A DNA stretch of 64,000 nt from Calliopsis andreniformis. Its lineage: Eukaryota; Arthropoda; Insecta; Hymenoptera; Andrenidae. The position numbers and the translations under genes were made by a program. This document shows positions 39,736 through 52,065 of the stretch, in pieces. Location of the stretch: NCBI RefSeq assembly GCF_051401765.1, contig NW_027480423.1:4464001-4528000 (forward strand), given 5' to 3'. The notes below the pieces were generated by a model. That model worked only from the letters and a program-made list of their open reading frames with translations, did not search any database and was not told the DNA's origin. Each line of letters begins with the position of its first letter. Positions within the stretch are counted from its first letter, which is position 1.

Positions 39736-40391
39736 GGAATGTAGAAATGACCATAACATTCACACTGGTTGAAATTATTCGTTTTATACGATGGAAAAAC
39801 TGTTATATTTATATTGAATTTTATGCTTCTGGCGTTGATTTCTTAGGCCCTAACTATTCAATCTGGTGGAACAACGCCCTAGAGTGAGGCCTAGGTTGCC
39901 CGGAACGTAGAAATGACCATAACATTCACACTGGTTGAAATTATTCGTTTTATACGATGGAAAAACTGTTATATTTATATTGAATTTTATGCTTCTGGCG
40001 TTGATTTGTTAGGCCCTAACTATTCAATCTGGTGGAACAACGCCCTAGAGTGAGGCCTAGGTTGCCCGGAACGTAGAAATGACCATCACCTTCAAACTGG
40101 TTGCAATTATTCCTGTTATAGCATGGAAAGACAGTTGTATTTTTATTGTATTTTATGCTTCAGGCGTTGACTTCTGAGGCCGTAGCTATTCGATGTGGTG
40201 GAGGAACGCCATAGAGTGAAGCCTGGGTTGCCCGGAACGTAGAAATGACCATAACTTTCATACTGGTTGCAATTATTCGTTTTATATGATGGAAGAACTG
40301 TTGTATTTATATTGTATTTTATGCTGCTGGCGTTCACTTCTTAAGCCCTAACTATTCGATCTGGTGGAACAACGACCTTGGGTGAAGCCTA

Positions 40392-40889
40392 GGTTGCCTG
40401 GAACGTACAAATGACCATCACTTTCAATCGGGTTGCAATTATTCCTGTTATATGATGGAAAAACTGTTGTATTTTTATTGCATTTTATGCTTCGGTCATT
40501 GACTTATAAGGTCCTAACTATTCAATCTTTTCGAGCAACGCCCTAGGGTGAAGCCTAGGTTGCCCGGAAAGTAGGAATGACGTCAACTTACATACTGGTT
40601 GCAATTATTCGTTTTATAAGATGGAAAAACTGTTCTATTTATTTTGTATTTCATGCTTCGGGCGTTGACTTCTAAGGCCCTAACTATTCAATCTGTTGGA
40701 ACAACGCCCTAGGGTGAAGCCTAGGTTGCCCGGAAAGTAGAAATGACCATAACCTTCATACTGGTTGCAATTATTCGTATTATACGATGGAAAAACTGTT
40801 ATATTTATATTGTATCTAATGCTTCTGGCGTTGACTTCTTAGGCACTAACAATTCGATCTGGTGGACCAAAGCCCTATAGTTAAGCCTA
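40392..40889 (+). repeat. 3-monomer tandem duplication, copy 1 (498 bp)
   Basis: The block of exactly 3 x 166 bp beginning GGTTGCCTGGAACGTACAAA is repeated directly at 40890-41387. Both copies contain the rare variants CTTTCAATCGGG, GACGTCAACTTACATAC and GCACTAACAATTCG. The related segment near 44.9-45.2 kb holds a single shortened version. Confidence 0.85.
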
Positions 40890-41387
40890 GGTTGCCTGGA
40901 ACGTACAAATGACCATCACTTTCAATCGGGTTGCAATTATTCCTGTTATATGATGGAAAAACTGTTGTATTTTTATTGCATTTTATGCTTCGGTCATTGA
41001 CTTATAAGGTCCTAACTATTCAATCTTTTCGAGCAACGCCCTAGGGTGAAGCCTAGGTTGCCCGGAAAGTAGGAATGACGTCAACTTACATACTGGTTGC
41101 AATTATTCGTTTTATAAGATGGAAAAACTGTTCTATTTATTTTGTATTTCATGCTTCGGGCGTTGACTTCTAAGGCCCTAACTATTCAATCTGTTGGAAC
41201 AACGCCCTAGGGTGAAGCCTAGGTTGCCCGGAAAGTAGAAAAGACCATAACCTTCATACTGGTTGCAATTATTCGTATTATACGATGGAAAAACTGTTAT
41301 ATTTATATTGTATCTTATGCTTCTGGCGTTGACTTCTTAGGCACTAACAATTCGATCTGGTGGACCAAAGCCCTATAGTTAAGCCTA
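40890..41387 (+). repeat. 3-monomer tandem duplication, copy 2 (498 bp)
   Basis: This is the direct repeat of 40392-40889. Single-base differences include AAAAGACCATAACC at about 41239 where the first copy has AAATGACCATAACC. Right of 41388 the next monomer starts with the same GGTTGCCTGG but continues with CTTTCACACGGG. Confidence 0.85.
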
Positions 41388-41993
41388 GGTTGCCTGGAAC
41401 GTACAAATGACCATCACTTTCACACGGGTTGCAATTATTCCTGTTATAGGATGGAAAGACTGTTGTATTTTTATTGTATTTTATGCTTCAGGCGTTGACT
41501 TCTGAGGCCGTAGCTATTCGATGTGGTGGAAGAACGCCATAGAGTGAAGCCTAGGTTGCCCGGAACGTAGAAATGACCATAACTTTCATACTGGTAGCAA
41601 TTATTCGTTTTATACGATGGAAAAACTGTTGTATTTATATTGTATTTTATGTTTCTGGCGTTGACTTCTAATGCCCTAACTATTCAATCTGTTGAAACAA
41701 CGCCCTAGGGTGAAGCCTAGGTTGCTCGGAAAGTAGAAATGACCATAAGTTTCATACTGGTTGCAATTATTCGTTTTATACGATGGAAAAACTGTTGTAT
41801 TTATATTGTATTTTATGCTTCTGGCGTTGACTTCTAAGGCCCTAGCTGTTCGATCTAGTGGAGCAACGCCCTAGAGTGAAGCCTAGGTTGCCCGGAAAGG
41901 AGAAATGACTATCACGTTCAAACTGGTTGCAATTAATCCTTTTATACGATGGAAAAGCTGTTGTATTTATATCGTATTTTATGCTTCTGGCGT

Positions 41994-42325
41994 TTACTTC
42001 TAAGGACCTAACTATTCGATCTGGTGGACCAACGCCCTGGAGTGAAGCCTAGGATGCTCGGAATGTGGAAATGACCATAACTTTCACACTGGTTGCTATT
42101 ATTCGTTTTATACGATGGAAACGCTGTTGTATTTATATTGTATTTTATGCTTCAGGCGTTGACTTCTACGGCCGTAACTATTCCGTCTGGTGGAGCAACG
42201 CCCTGGTGTGAAACCTAGGTTGCCCGGAACGTAGAATTGGCCATCACTTTCAAACTGGTTGCAATTATTCCTGTTATATGATGGAAACACTGTTGTATTT
42301 TTTTTGCATTTTACGGTTCGGGCGT
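41994..42325 (+). repeat. Representative 332-bp A/B monomer dimer
   Basis: This pair illustrates the two monomer types, each exactly 166 bp. The A monomer is 41994-42159 and carries ATTCGTTTTATACGATG at 42101-42117. The B monomer is 42160-42325 and carries ATTCCTGTTATATGATG at the equivalent 42267-42283. B-type monomers here and elsewhere in regions III and IV also have AGAATTGGCCATCAC in place of AGAAATGACCATAAC, and a run of eight T before GCATTTTA. Alternation is the rule over much of the window but is not strict: for example two A-type monomers are adjacent near 51.23-51.41 kb, and region I has long stretches with TTCATTTTATACGATGG instead. The dimer is therefore a tendency of the array rather than an exact unit. 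Confidence 0.85.
42101..42117 (+). other. CENP-B-box-like element of A-type monomers (example)
   Basis: The 17 bases ATTCGTTTTATACGATG align with the mammalian CENP-B box pattern nTTCGnnnnAnnCGGGn. TTCG, the central A and the following CG match; the last two fixed G are A and T, so 7 of 9 fixed positions agree. The same element recurs in most A-type monomers throughout the window. The B-type counterpart agrees at only 5 of 9. On the minus strand the element reads CGTATAAAACG, which contains TATAAAA, and TCGT/ACGA form a short inverted repeat around five bases. Binding by any CENP-B-like protein is speculation: a 7-of-9 match somewhere in a 166-bp monomer has a chance expectation near 0.4 on both strands by a rough equal-base estimate. 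Confidence 0.4.
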
Positions 42326-43309
42326 TGACTTCTAAGGCCCTAACTATTCAATCTGTTGGAGCACCGCCCTAGGGTCAAGCCTAGGTTGCTCGGAAAGTAG
42401 AAATGACCATAAGTTTCATACTGGTTGCAATTATTCGTTTTATACGATGGAAAAGCTGTTGTATTTATATCGTGTTTTATGCTTCTGGCGTTGACTTCTT
42501 AGGCCGTAGCTATTCGGTCGGGTGGAGCAACACCCTGGATTGAAACCTAGGTTGCCCGGAACGTAGAGTTGGCCATCACTTTCAAACTGGTTGCAATTAT
42601 TCCTGATATATGATGGAAACACTGTTGTATTTTTTTTGCATTTTATGGTTCGGGCGTTGACTTCTAAGGCCCTAACTATTCAATCTGTTGGAGCAAGGCC
42701 CCTGGGGTGAAGCCTAGGTTGCTCGGAAAGTAGAAATGACCATAAGTTTCATACTGGTTGCAATTATTCGTTTTATACGATGGAAAAACTGTTGTATTTA
42801 TATTGTATTTTATGCTTCTGGCGTTGACTTCTAAGGCACTAACTATTCGATCTGGTGGAGCAACGCCCTAGAGTGAAGCCCAGGTTGCTCGGAACGTAGA
42901 AATGACCATAACTTTCACACTGGTAGCAATTATTCCTGTTATATTATGGACACACTGTTGTATTTTTTTTGCATTTTATGATTCGGGCGTAGACTTCTAA
43001 GGCCCTAACTATTCAATCTGTTGGAGCAACGCCCTAGGGTGAAGCCTAGGTTGCTCGGAAAGTAGAAATGATCATAACTTTCACACTGGTTGCTATTATT
43101 CGTTTTATACGATGGAAAAACTGTTCTATTTATATTGTATTTTATGCTTCTGGCGTTGACTTCTAAGGCACTAACTATTCGATCTGGTGGAGCAACACCC
43201 TAGAGTGAAGCCTAGGTTGTCCGGAACGTAGAAATGACCATCACTTCCATACTGGTAGCAATTATTCGTTTTATACGATGGAAAAACTGTTGTGTTTATA
43301 TTGAATTTT

Positions 43310-43800
43310 ATGCTTCTGGCGTTGATTTCTTAGGCCCAGCTATTCAATCTGGTGGAACAACGCCCTAGAGTGAGGCCTAGGTTGCCCGGAACGTAGAAAT
43401 GGCCATCACTTCCATACTGGTAGCAATTATTCGTTTTATACGATGGAAAAACTGTTGTGTTTATATTGTATTTTATGCATCTGGCGTTGACTTCTGAGGC
43501 CGTTGCTATTCGATGTAGTGGAAGAACGCCATAGAGTGAAGCCTAGGTTGCCCGGAAAGTAGAAATGACGTTAACTTTCATACTGGTTGCAATTATTCGT
43601 TCTATACGATGAAAAAACTGTTATATTTATTTTGTATCTTATGCTTCTGGCGTTGACTTCTTAGGCCCTAACAATTCGATCTGGTGCAACAACGCCCTAG
43701 AGTGAAGCCTTGGTTGCCGGGAACGTACAAATGACCATCACTTTCACACGGGTTGCAATTATTCCTGTTATAGGACGGAAAGACTGTTGTATTTTTATTG
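43310..43800 (+). repeat. Copy of the 38.0-38.5 kb segment
   Basis: About three monomers here match 37997-38487 at an offset of 5,313 bp. They share uncommon variants: GGCCCAGCTATTC (one base short), CCGTTGCTATTCGATGTAG and GTTGCCGGGAACG. The sequence just right of it, near 43.8-43.95 kb, repeats the CCGTTGC monomer once more. Confidence 0.7.
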
Positions 43801-44341
43801 CATTTTATGCTTCAGGCGTTGACTTCTGAGGCCGTTGCTATTCGATGTAGTGGAAGAACGCCATAGAGTGAAGCCTAGGTTGCCCGGAAAGTAGAAATGA
43901 CGTTAACTTTCATACTGGTTGCAATTATTCGTTTTAAACGATGGAAAAACTGTTGTATTTATATTGTATTTCATGCTTCTGGCGTTGACTTCTAAGGCAC
44001 TAACTATTCGATCTGGTGGAGCAACGCCCTAGAGTGAAGCCTAAGTTGCCCGGAACGTAGCAATTACCATCACTTTCAAGCTGGTTGCAAATATTCCTGT
44101 TATATGATGGAAAAAGTGTTGTATTTTTATTGCATTTTATGCTTCGGGCATTAACTTCTAAGGCCCTAACTATTCAATCTGTAGGAGCAACGCCCTAGGG
44201 TGTAGCTTAGGTTGCCCGTAAAGTAGAAATGACCATAGCTTTCATACTGGTTGTAATTATTCGTTTTGTATGATGGAAAAACAGTTGTATTTATATTGTA
44301 TTTTATGCTTCTGGCGTTCACTTCTTAGGCCCTAACTATTC

Positions 44342-47010
44342 AATCTGGTGGAACAACGCCCTAGAGTGAGGCCTAGGTTGCCCGGAACGTAGAAATGACC
44401 ATAACGTTCACACTGGTTGAAATTATCCGTTTTATACGATGGAAAAACTGTTATATTTATATTGAATTTTATGCTTCTGGCGTTGATTTCTTAGGCCCTA
44501 ACTATTCAATCTGGTGGAACAACGCCCTAGAGTGAGGCCTAGGTTGCCCGGAACGTAGAAATGACCATCACTTTCAAACTGGTTGCAATTATTCCTGTTA
44601 TAGCATGGAAAGACAGTTGTATTTTTATTGTATTTTATGCTTCAGGCGTTGACTTCTGAGGCCGTAGCTATTCGATGTGGTGGAGGAACGCCATAGAGTG
44701 AAGCCTGGGTTGCCCGGAACGTAGAAATGACCATAACTTTCATACTGGTTGCAATTATTCGTTTTATATGATGGAAGAACTGTTGTATTTATATTGTATT
44801 TTATGCTGCTGGCGTTCACTTCTTAAGCCCTAACTATTCGATCTGGTGGAACAACGACCTGGGGTGAAGCCTAGGTTTCCTGGAACGTACAAATGACCAT
44901 CACTTTCAATCGGGTTGCAATTATTCCTGTTATATGATGGAAAAACTGTTGTATTTTTATTGCATTTTATGCTTCGGTCATTGACTTATAAGGTCCTAAC
45001 TATTCAATCTGTTCGAGCAACGCCCTAGGGTGAAGCCTAGGTTGCCCGGAAAGTAGGAATGACGTCAACTTACATACTGGTTGCAATTATTCGTTTTATA
45101 AGATGGAAAAACTGTTCTATTTATTTTGTATCTTATGCTTCTGGCGTTGACTTCTTAGGCACTAACAATTCGATCTGGTGGACCAAAGCCCTATAGTTAA
45201 GCCTAGGTTGCCTGGAACGTACAAATGACCATCACTTTCACACGGGTTGCAATTATTCCTGTTATAGGATGGAAAGACTGTTGTATTTTTATTGTATTTT
45301 ATGCTTCAGGCGTTGACTTCTGAGGCCGTAGCTATTCGATGTGGTGGAAGAACGCCATAGAGTGAAGCCTAGGTTGCCCGGAACGTAGAAATGACCATAA
45401 CTTTCATACTGGTAGCAATTATTCGTTTTATACGATGGAAAAACTGTTGTATTTATATTGTATTTTATGCTTCTGGCGTTGACTTCTAATGCCCTAACTA
45501 TTCAATCTGTTGAAACAACGCCCTAGGGTGAAGCCTAGGTTGCTCGGAAAGTAGAAATGACCATAAGTTTCATACTGGTTGCAATTATTCGTTTTATACG
45601 ATGGAAAAACTGTTGTATTTATATTGTATTTTATGCTTCTGGCGTTGACTTCTAAGGCCCTAGCTGTTCGATCTAGTGGAGCAACGCCCTAGAGTGAAGC
45701 CTAGGTTGCCCGGAAAGGAGAAATGACTATCACGTTCAAACTGGTTGCAATTAATCCTTTTATACGATGGAAAAGCTGTTGTATTTATATCGTATTTTAT
45801 GCTTCTGGCGTTTACTTCTAAGGACCTAACTATTCGATCTGGTGGACCAACGCCCTGGAGTGAAGCCTAGGATGCTCGGAATGTGGAAATGACCATAACT
45901 TTCACACTGGTTGCTATTATTCGTTTTATACGATGGAAACGCTGTTGTATTTATATTGTATTTTATGCTTCAGGCGTTGACTTCTACGGCCGTAACTATT
46001 CCGTCTGGTGGAGCAATGCCCTGGTGTGAAACCTAGGTTGCCCGGAACGTAGAATTGGCCATCACTTTCAAACTGGTTGCAATTATTCCTGTTATATGAT
46101 GGAAACACTGTTGTATTTTTTTTGCATTTTATGGTTCGGGCGTTGACTTCTAAGGCCCTAACTATTCAATCTGTTGGAGCACCGCCCTAGGGTCAAGCCT
46201 AGGTTGCTCGGAAAGTAGAAATGACCATAAGTTTCATACTGGTTGCAATTATTCGTTTTATACGATGGAAAAGCTGTTGTATTTATATCGTGTTTTATGC
46301 TTCTGGCGTTGACTTCTTAGGCCGTAGCTATTCGGTCTGGTGGAGCAACACCCTGGATTGAAACCTAGGTTGCCCGGAACGTAGAATTGGCCATCACTTT
46401 CAAACTGGTTGCAATTATTCCTGATATATGATGGAAACACTGTTGTATTTTTTTTGCATTTTATGGTTCGGGCGTTGACTTCTAAGGCCCTAACTATTCA
46501 ATCTGTTGGAGCAAGGCCCCTGGGGTGAAGCCTAGGTTGCTCGGAAAGTAGAAATGACCATAAGTTTCATACTGGTTGCAATTATTCGTTTTATACGATG
46601 GAAAAACTGTTGTATTTATATTGTATTTTATGCTTCTGGCGTTGACTTCTAAGGCACTAACTATTCGATCTGGTGGAGCAACGCCCTAGAGTGAAGCCCA
46701 GGTTGCGCGGAACGTAGAAATGACCATAACTTTCACACTGGTAGCAATTATTCCTGTTATATTATGGACACACTGATGTATTTTTTTTGCATTTTATGAT
46801 TCGGGCGTAGACTTCTAAGGCCCTAACTATTCAATCTGTTGGAGCAACGCCCTAGGGTGAAGCCTAGGTTGCTCGGAAAGTAGAAATGATCATAACTTTC
46901 ACACTGGTTGCTATTATTCTTTTTATACGATGGAAAAACTGTTCTATTTATATTGTGTTTTATGCTTCTGGCGTTGACTTCTAAGGCACTAACTATTCGA
47001 TCTGGTGGAG
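44342..47010 (+). repeat. Large region III duplication, copy 2
   Basis: This is the shorter partner of 39860-43190. The join where four monomers are missing lies near 45120, between TCTATTTATTTTGTAT and CTTATGCTTCTGG. It contains the third copy of the 1.2-kb block. Confidence 0.75.
45659..46874 (+). repeat. Region III 1.2-kb block, copy 3
   Basis: This is the third copy, 3,818 bp (23 x 166) after copy 2. It lies inside a larger duplicated segment and shares with copy 2 the continuation AGTAGAAATGATCATAAC after the block. Confidence 0.8.
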
Positions 47011-49853
47011 CAACACCCTGGAGTGAAGCCTAGGTTGCCCGGAACGTAGAATTGGCCATCACTTTCAAACTGGTCGCAATTATTCCTGTTATATGATGGA
47101 GACACTGTCGTACTTTTTTTGCATTTTATGGTTCGGGCGTAGACTTCTAAGGCACTAACTATTCAATCTGTTGGACCAACGCCCTAGGGTGAAGCCTAGG
47201 TTGCTCGGGAAGTTGAAATGACAATAAGTTTCATACTGGTTGCAATTATTCGTTTTACACGATGGAAAAGCTTTTGTATTTATATTGTATTTTATGCTTC
47301 TGGCGTTGACTTCTAAGGCACTAACTATTCGATCTGTTGGAGCAACGCCCTAGAGTGAAGCCTAGGTTGCCCGGAACGTAGAATTGGCCATCACTATCAA
47401 ACTGGTTGCAATTATTCCTGTTATATTATGGAAACACTGTTGTATTTTTATTGCATTTCATGCTTCGGGCGTTGACTCCTAAGGCCCTAACTATTCAATC
47501 TGTTAGAGCAACGGCCTAGAGTGAAGCCTAGGTTGCCCGGAAAGGAGAAATGACCATCACGTTCAAACTGGTTGCAATTAATCCTTTTATACCATGGAAA
47601 AGCTGTTGTGTTTATATCGTATTTTATGCTTCTGGCGTTTACTTCTAAGGACCTAACTATTCGATCTGGTGGAGCAACGCCCTAGAGTGGAGCCTAGGTT
47701 GCTCGGAATATGGAAATGACCATAACTTTCACACTTGTTGCAATTATTCGTTTTATACGATGGAAACGCTGTTGTATTTATATTGTATTTTATGCCTCTG
47801 GCGTTGACTTCTAAGGCCGTAGCTATTAGATGTGGTGGAGCAACGCCCTAGACTGACGCCTAGGGTGCTCGGAACGTAGAAATGATGATTACTTTCACAC
47901 TGGTTGCAATTATACGTTTTATACGATGGAAAAGCTGTTGTATTTATATCGTATTTTATGCTTCTGGCGTTGACTTCTTAGGCCGTAACTATTCCGTCTG
48001 GTGGAGCAACGCCCTGGTGTGAAACCTAGGTTGCCCGGAACGTAGAATTGGCCATCAGTTTCAAACTGGTTGCAATTATACCTGTTATATGATGGAAACA
48101 CTGTAGTATTTTTTTTGCATTTTATGGTTCGGGCGTTGACTTCTAAGGCCCTCACTATTCAATTTGTTGGAGGAACGCCCTAGGGTAAAGCCTAGGTTGC
48201 TCGGAAAGTAGAAATGACCATAAGTTTCATACTGGTTGCAATTATTCGTTTTATACGATGGAAGAACTGTTGTATTTATATTGTATTTTATGCTTCTGGC
48301 GTTGACTTCTAAGGACCTAGCTGTTCGATCTAGTGGAGCAACGCCCTAGAGTGAAGCCTAGGTTGCCGGGAAGGAGAAATGACCATCACGTTCAAACTGG
48401 TTGCAATTAATCCTTTTATACGATGGAAAAGCTGTTGTATTTATATCGTATTTTATGCTTCTGGCGTTTACTTCTAAGGACCTAACTATTCGATCTGGTG
48501 GAGCAACGCCCTAGAGTGAAGCCCAGGTTGCTCGGAATGTGGAAATGACCATAACTTTCAAACTGGTTGCAATTATTCGTTTTATACGATGGAAAAACTG
48601 TTGCATTTATATTGTATTTTATGCTTCTGGCGTTGACTTCTAAGGCACTATCTATTCGATCTGGTATAGCAAGGCCCTAGAGAGAAGCCTAGGTTGCCCG
48701 GAACGTAGAAATGACCATTACTTTCACACTGGTTGCAATTATTCGTTTTATACGATGGAAAAGCTGTTGCATTTATATCGTATTTTATGCTTCTGGCGTT
48801 GACTTCTTAGGCCGTAACTATTCGGTCTGGTGGACCAACGCCCTGGTGTGAAACCTAGGTTGCCCGGAAAGGAGGAATGACCATCACTTTCAAACTGGTT
48901 GCAATTAATCCTGTTATACGATGGAAAAACAGTTGTATTTTTATTGCATTTTATGCTTCTGGCGTTCACTTGTTAGGCCCTAACTATTCGATCTGGTGGA
49001 ACAAGGGCCTAGGGTGAAGCCTAGCTTGCCCGGAACGTAGAAATGACCATTACTTTCACACTGTTTGCAATTATTCCTTTTATACGATAGAAAAGCTGTT
49101 GTATTTATATCGTATTTTATGCTTCTGGCGTTTACTTCTAAGGACCTAACTATTCGATCTGGTGGAGCAACGCCCTAGAGTGATTCCTAGGTTGCTCGGA
49201 ATGTAGAACTGACCATAACTTTCACACTGGTTGCAATTATTCGTTTTATACGATGGAAACGCTGTTGTATTTATATTGTATTTTATGCTTCTGGCGTTGA
49301 CTTCTAAGGCACTAACTATTCGATCAGGTGGAGCAACGCCCTAGAGTGAAGCCTAGGTTGCCCGGAACGTAGAATTGGCCATCACTATCAAACTGGTTGC
49401 AATTATTCCTGTTATATTATGGAAACACTGTTGTATTTTTATTGCATTTCATGCTTCGGCCGTTGACTTCTAAGGCCCTAACTATTGAATCTGTTGGAGC
49501 ACCGCCCTAGGGTCAAGCCTAGATTGCTCGGAAAGTAGAAATGTCCATAAGTTTCATACTGGTTGCAATTATTCGTTTTATACGATGGAAAAGCTGTTGT
49601 ATTTATATCGTGTTTTATGCTTCTGGCGTTGACTTCTTAGGCCGTAGCTATTCGGTCTGGTGGAGCAACACCCTGGATTGAAACCTAGGTTGCCCGGAAC
49701 GTAGAATTGGCCATCACTTTCAAACTGGTTGCAATTATTCCTGATATATGATGGAAACACTGTTGTATTTTTTTTGCATTTTATGGTTCGGGCGTTGACT
49801 TCTAAGGCCCTAACTATTCAATCTGTTGGAGCAAGGCCCCTGGGGTGAAGCCT
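47010..49853 (+). repeat. Mixed monomers between regions III and IV
   Basis: About 17 monomers show no long tandem higher-order unit of their own. About 47.52-48.23 kb matches about 51.01-51.72 kb at 3,486 bp (21 x 166), sharing AATGATGATTACTTTC and GCAATTATACGTTTTATAC. The stretch at about 49.49-49.85 kb matches 39.0-39.4 kb and 46.2-46.5 kb. The monomer near 48.97-49.06 kb with GGAACAAGGGCCTAGGG recurs in region IV. A one-base loss (GTTGCCGGGAAGG) lies near 48370. Confidence 0.7.
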
Positions 49854-50982
49854 AGGTTGCTCGGAAAGTAGAAATGACCATAAGTTTCATACTGGTTGCA
49901 ATTATTCGTTTTATACGATGGAAAAGCTGTTGTACTTATATTGTATTTTATGCTTCTAGCCTTGACTTCTAAGGCACTATCTATTCGATCTGGTGGAGCA
50001 ATACCCTTGATTGAAACCTAGGTTGCCCGGAACGTAGAATTGGCCATCACTTTCAAACTGGTTGCAATTATTCGTTATACACGATGGAAACACTGTTGTA
50101 TTTTTATTGCATTTTATGCCTCGGGCGTTGACTTCTAAAGCCCTAACTATTCAATCTGTTGGAGCAACGCCCTAGGGTGAAGCCTAGGTTGCTCGGAAAG
50201 TAGAAATGACCATCAGTTTCATACTGGCTGCAATTATTCGTTTTATACGATGGAAAAACTGTTGTATTTATATTTTATTTTATGCTTCTGGCGTTGACTT
50301 CTAAGGCCCTAGCTATTCGATCTGTTGGAGCAACACCCCAGAGTGAAGCCTAGGTTGCCCGGAAAGGAGGAATGACCATCACTTTCAAACTGGTTGCAAT
50401 TAATCCTGTTATACGATGGAAAAACTGTTGTATTTTTATTGCATTTTATGCTTCTGGCGTTCACTTCTTAGGCCCTAACTATTCGATCTGGTGGAACAAG
50501 GGCCTAGGGTGAAGCCTAGGTTGCTCGGGAAGTTGAAATGACCATAAGTTTCATACTGGTTGCAATTATTCGTTTTATACGATGGAAAAGCTGTTGTATT
50601 TATATTGTATTTTATGCTTCTGGCGTTGACTTCTAAGGCACTAACTATTCGATCTGGTGGAGCAACGCCCTAGAGTGAAGCCTAGGTTGCCCGGAACGTA
50701 GAATTGGCCATCACTATCAAACTGGTTGCAATTATTCCTGTTATATTATGGAAACACTGTTGTATTTTTATTGCATTTCATGCTTCGGCCGTTGACTTCT
50801 AAGGCCCTAACTATTCAATCTGTTAGAGCAACGGCCTAGGGTGAAGCCTAGGTTGCTCGGAAGGTAGAAATGACCATAAGTTTCATACTGGTTGCAATTA
50901 TTCGTTTTATACGATGGAAAAACTGTTGTATTTATATTGTATTTTATGCTTCTGGCGTTGACTTCTAAGGCCCTAGCTGTTC

Positions 50983-52065
50983 GATCTAGTGGAGCAACGC
51001 CCTAGAGTGAAGCCTAGGTTGCCCGGAAAGGAGAAATGGCCATCACGTTCAAACTGGTTGCAATTAATCCTTTTATACCATGGAAAAGCTGTTGTGCTTA
51101 TATCGTATTTTATGCTTCTGGCGTTTACTTCTAAGGACCTAACTATTCGATCTGGTGGAGCAACGCCCTAGAGTGGAGCCTAGGTTGGTCGGAATATGAA
51201 AATGACCATAACTTTCACACTTGTTGCAATTATTCGTTTTATACGATGGAAACGCTGTTGTATTTATATTGTATTTTATGCCTCTGGCGTTGACTTCTAA
51301 GGCCGTAGCTATTAGATGTGGTGGAGCAACGCCCTAGAGTGACGCCTAGGGTGCTCGGAGCGTAGAAATGATGATTACTTTCACACTGGTTGCAATTATA
51401 CGTTTTATACGATGGAAAAGCTGTTGCATTTATATCGTATTTTATGCTTCTGGCGTTGACTTCTTAGGCCGTAACTATTCCGTCTGGTGGAGCAACGCCC
51501 TGGTGTGAAACCTAGGTTGCCCGGAACGTTGAATTGGCCATCACTTTCAAACTGGTTGCAATTATTCCTGTTATATGATGAAAACACTGTAGTATTTTTT
51601 TTGCATTTTATGGTTCGGGCGTTGACTTCTAAGGCCCTCACTATTCAATTTGTTGGAGCAACGCCCTAGGGTAAAGCCAAGGTTGCTCGGAAAGTAGAAA
51701 TGACCATAAGTTTCATACTGGTAGCAATTATTCGTTTTATACGATGGAAAAGCTGTTGTATTTATATCGTGTTTTATGCTTCTGGCGTTGACTTCTTAGG
51801 CCGTAGCTATTCGGTCTGGTGGAGCAACGCCCTAGAGTGAAGCCTAGGTTGCCCGGAACGTAGAATTGGCCATCACTTTCAAACTGGTTGCAATTATTCC
51901 TGATATATGATGGAAACACTGTTGTATTTTTTTTGCATTTTATGGTTCGGGCGTTGACTTCTAAGGCCCTAACTATTCAATCTGTTGGAGCAATGCCCTA
52001 GGGTGAAGCCTAGGTTGCTCGGAAAGTAGAAATGACCATAAGTTTCATACTGGTTGCAATTATTT
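50983..52065 (+). repeat. Internal 14-monomer repeat of the 29-monomer unit, left part
   Basis: About 1.08 kb here matches 53307-54389 at 2,324 bp (14 x 166). The match contains GGAAAGGAGAAATGGCC, GGTTGGTCGGAATATG and AATGATGATTAC monomers. A few differences exist, such as GGAGCG here against GGAACG there (about 51357 and 53681), so this duplication is older than the 4,814-bp one. Both internal parts recur in copy 2 at 55797-56879 and 58121-59203. Confidence 0.8.

Larger units (their letters stand above)
41841..43056 (+). repeat. Region III 1.2-kb block, copy 2
   Basis: This is the second copy of the block at 38520. It differs from copy 1 at scattered bases, for example TTTACTTC where copy 1 has TTTTCTTC near its middle. 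It continues in common with copy 3 for about another 130 bp (to about 43190). Confidence 0.8.
39860..43190 (+). repeat. Large region III duplication, copy 1
   Basis: This 3.3-kb segment matches 44342-47010. The offset is 4,482 bp (27 x 166) in its left part and 3,818 bp (23 x 166) in its right part. Copy 1 therefore has four more monomers (664 bp), which include the 3-monomer tandem duplication. The two copies show few differences where compared. Confidence 0.75.

Noticed and set aside
42101..42117. A true CENP-B box
   Set aside because: Two of the nine fixed positions mismatch and only about 10 of 17 bases agree with the human box, so I report it only as box-like.
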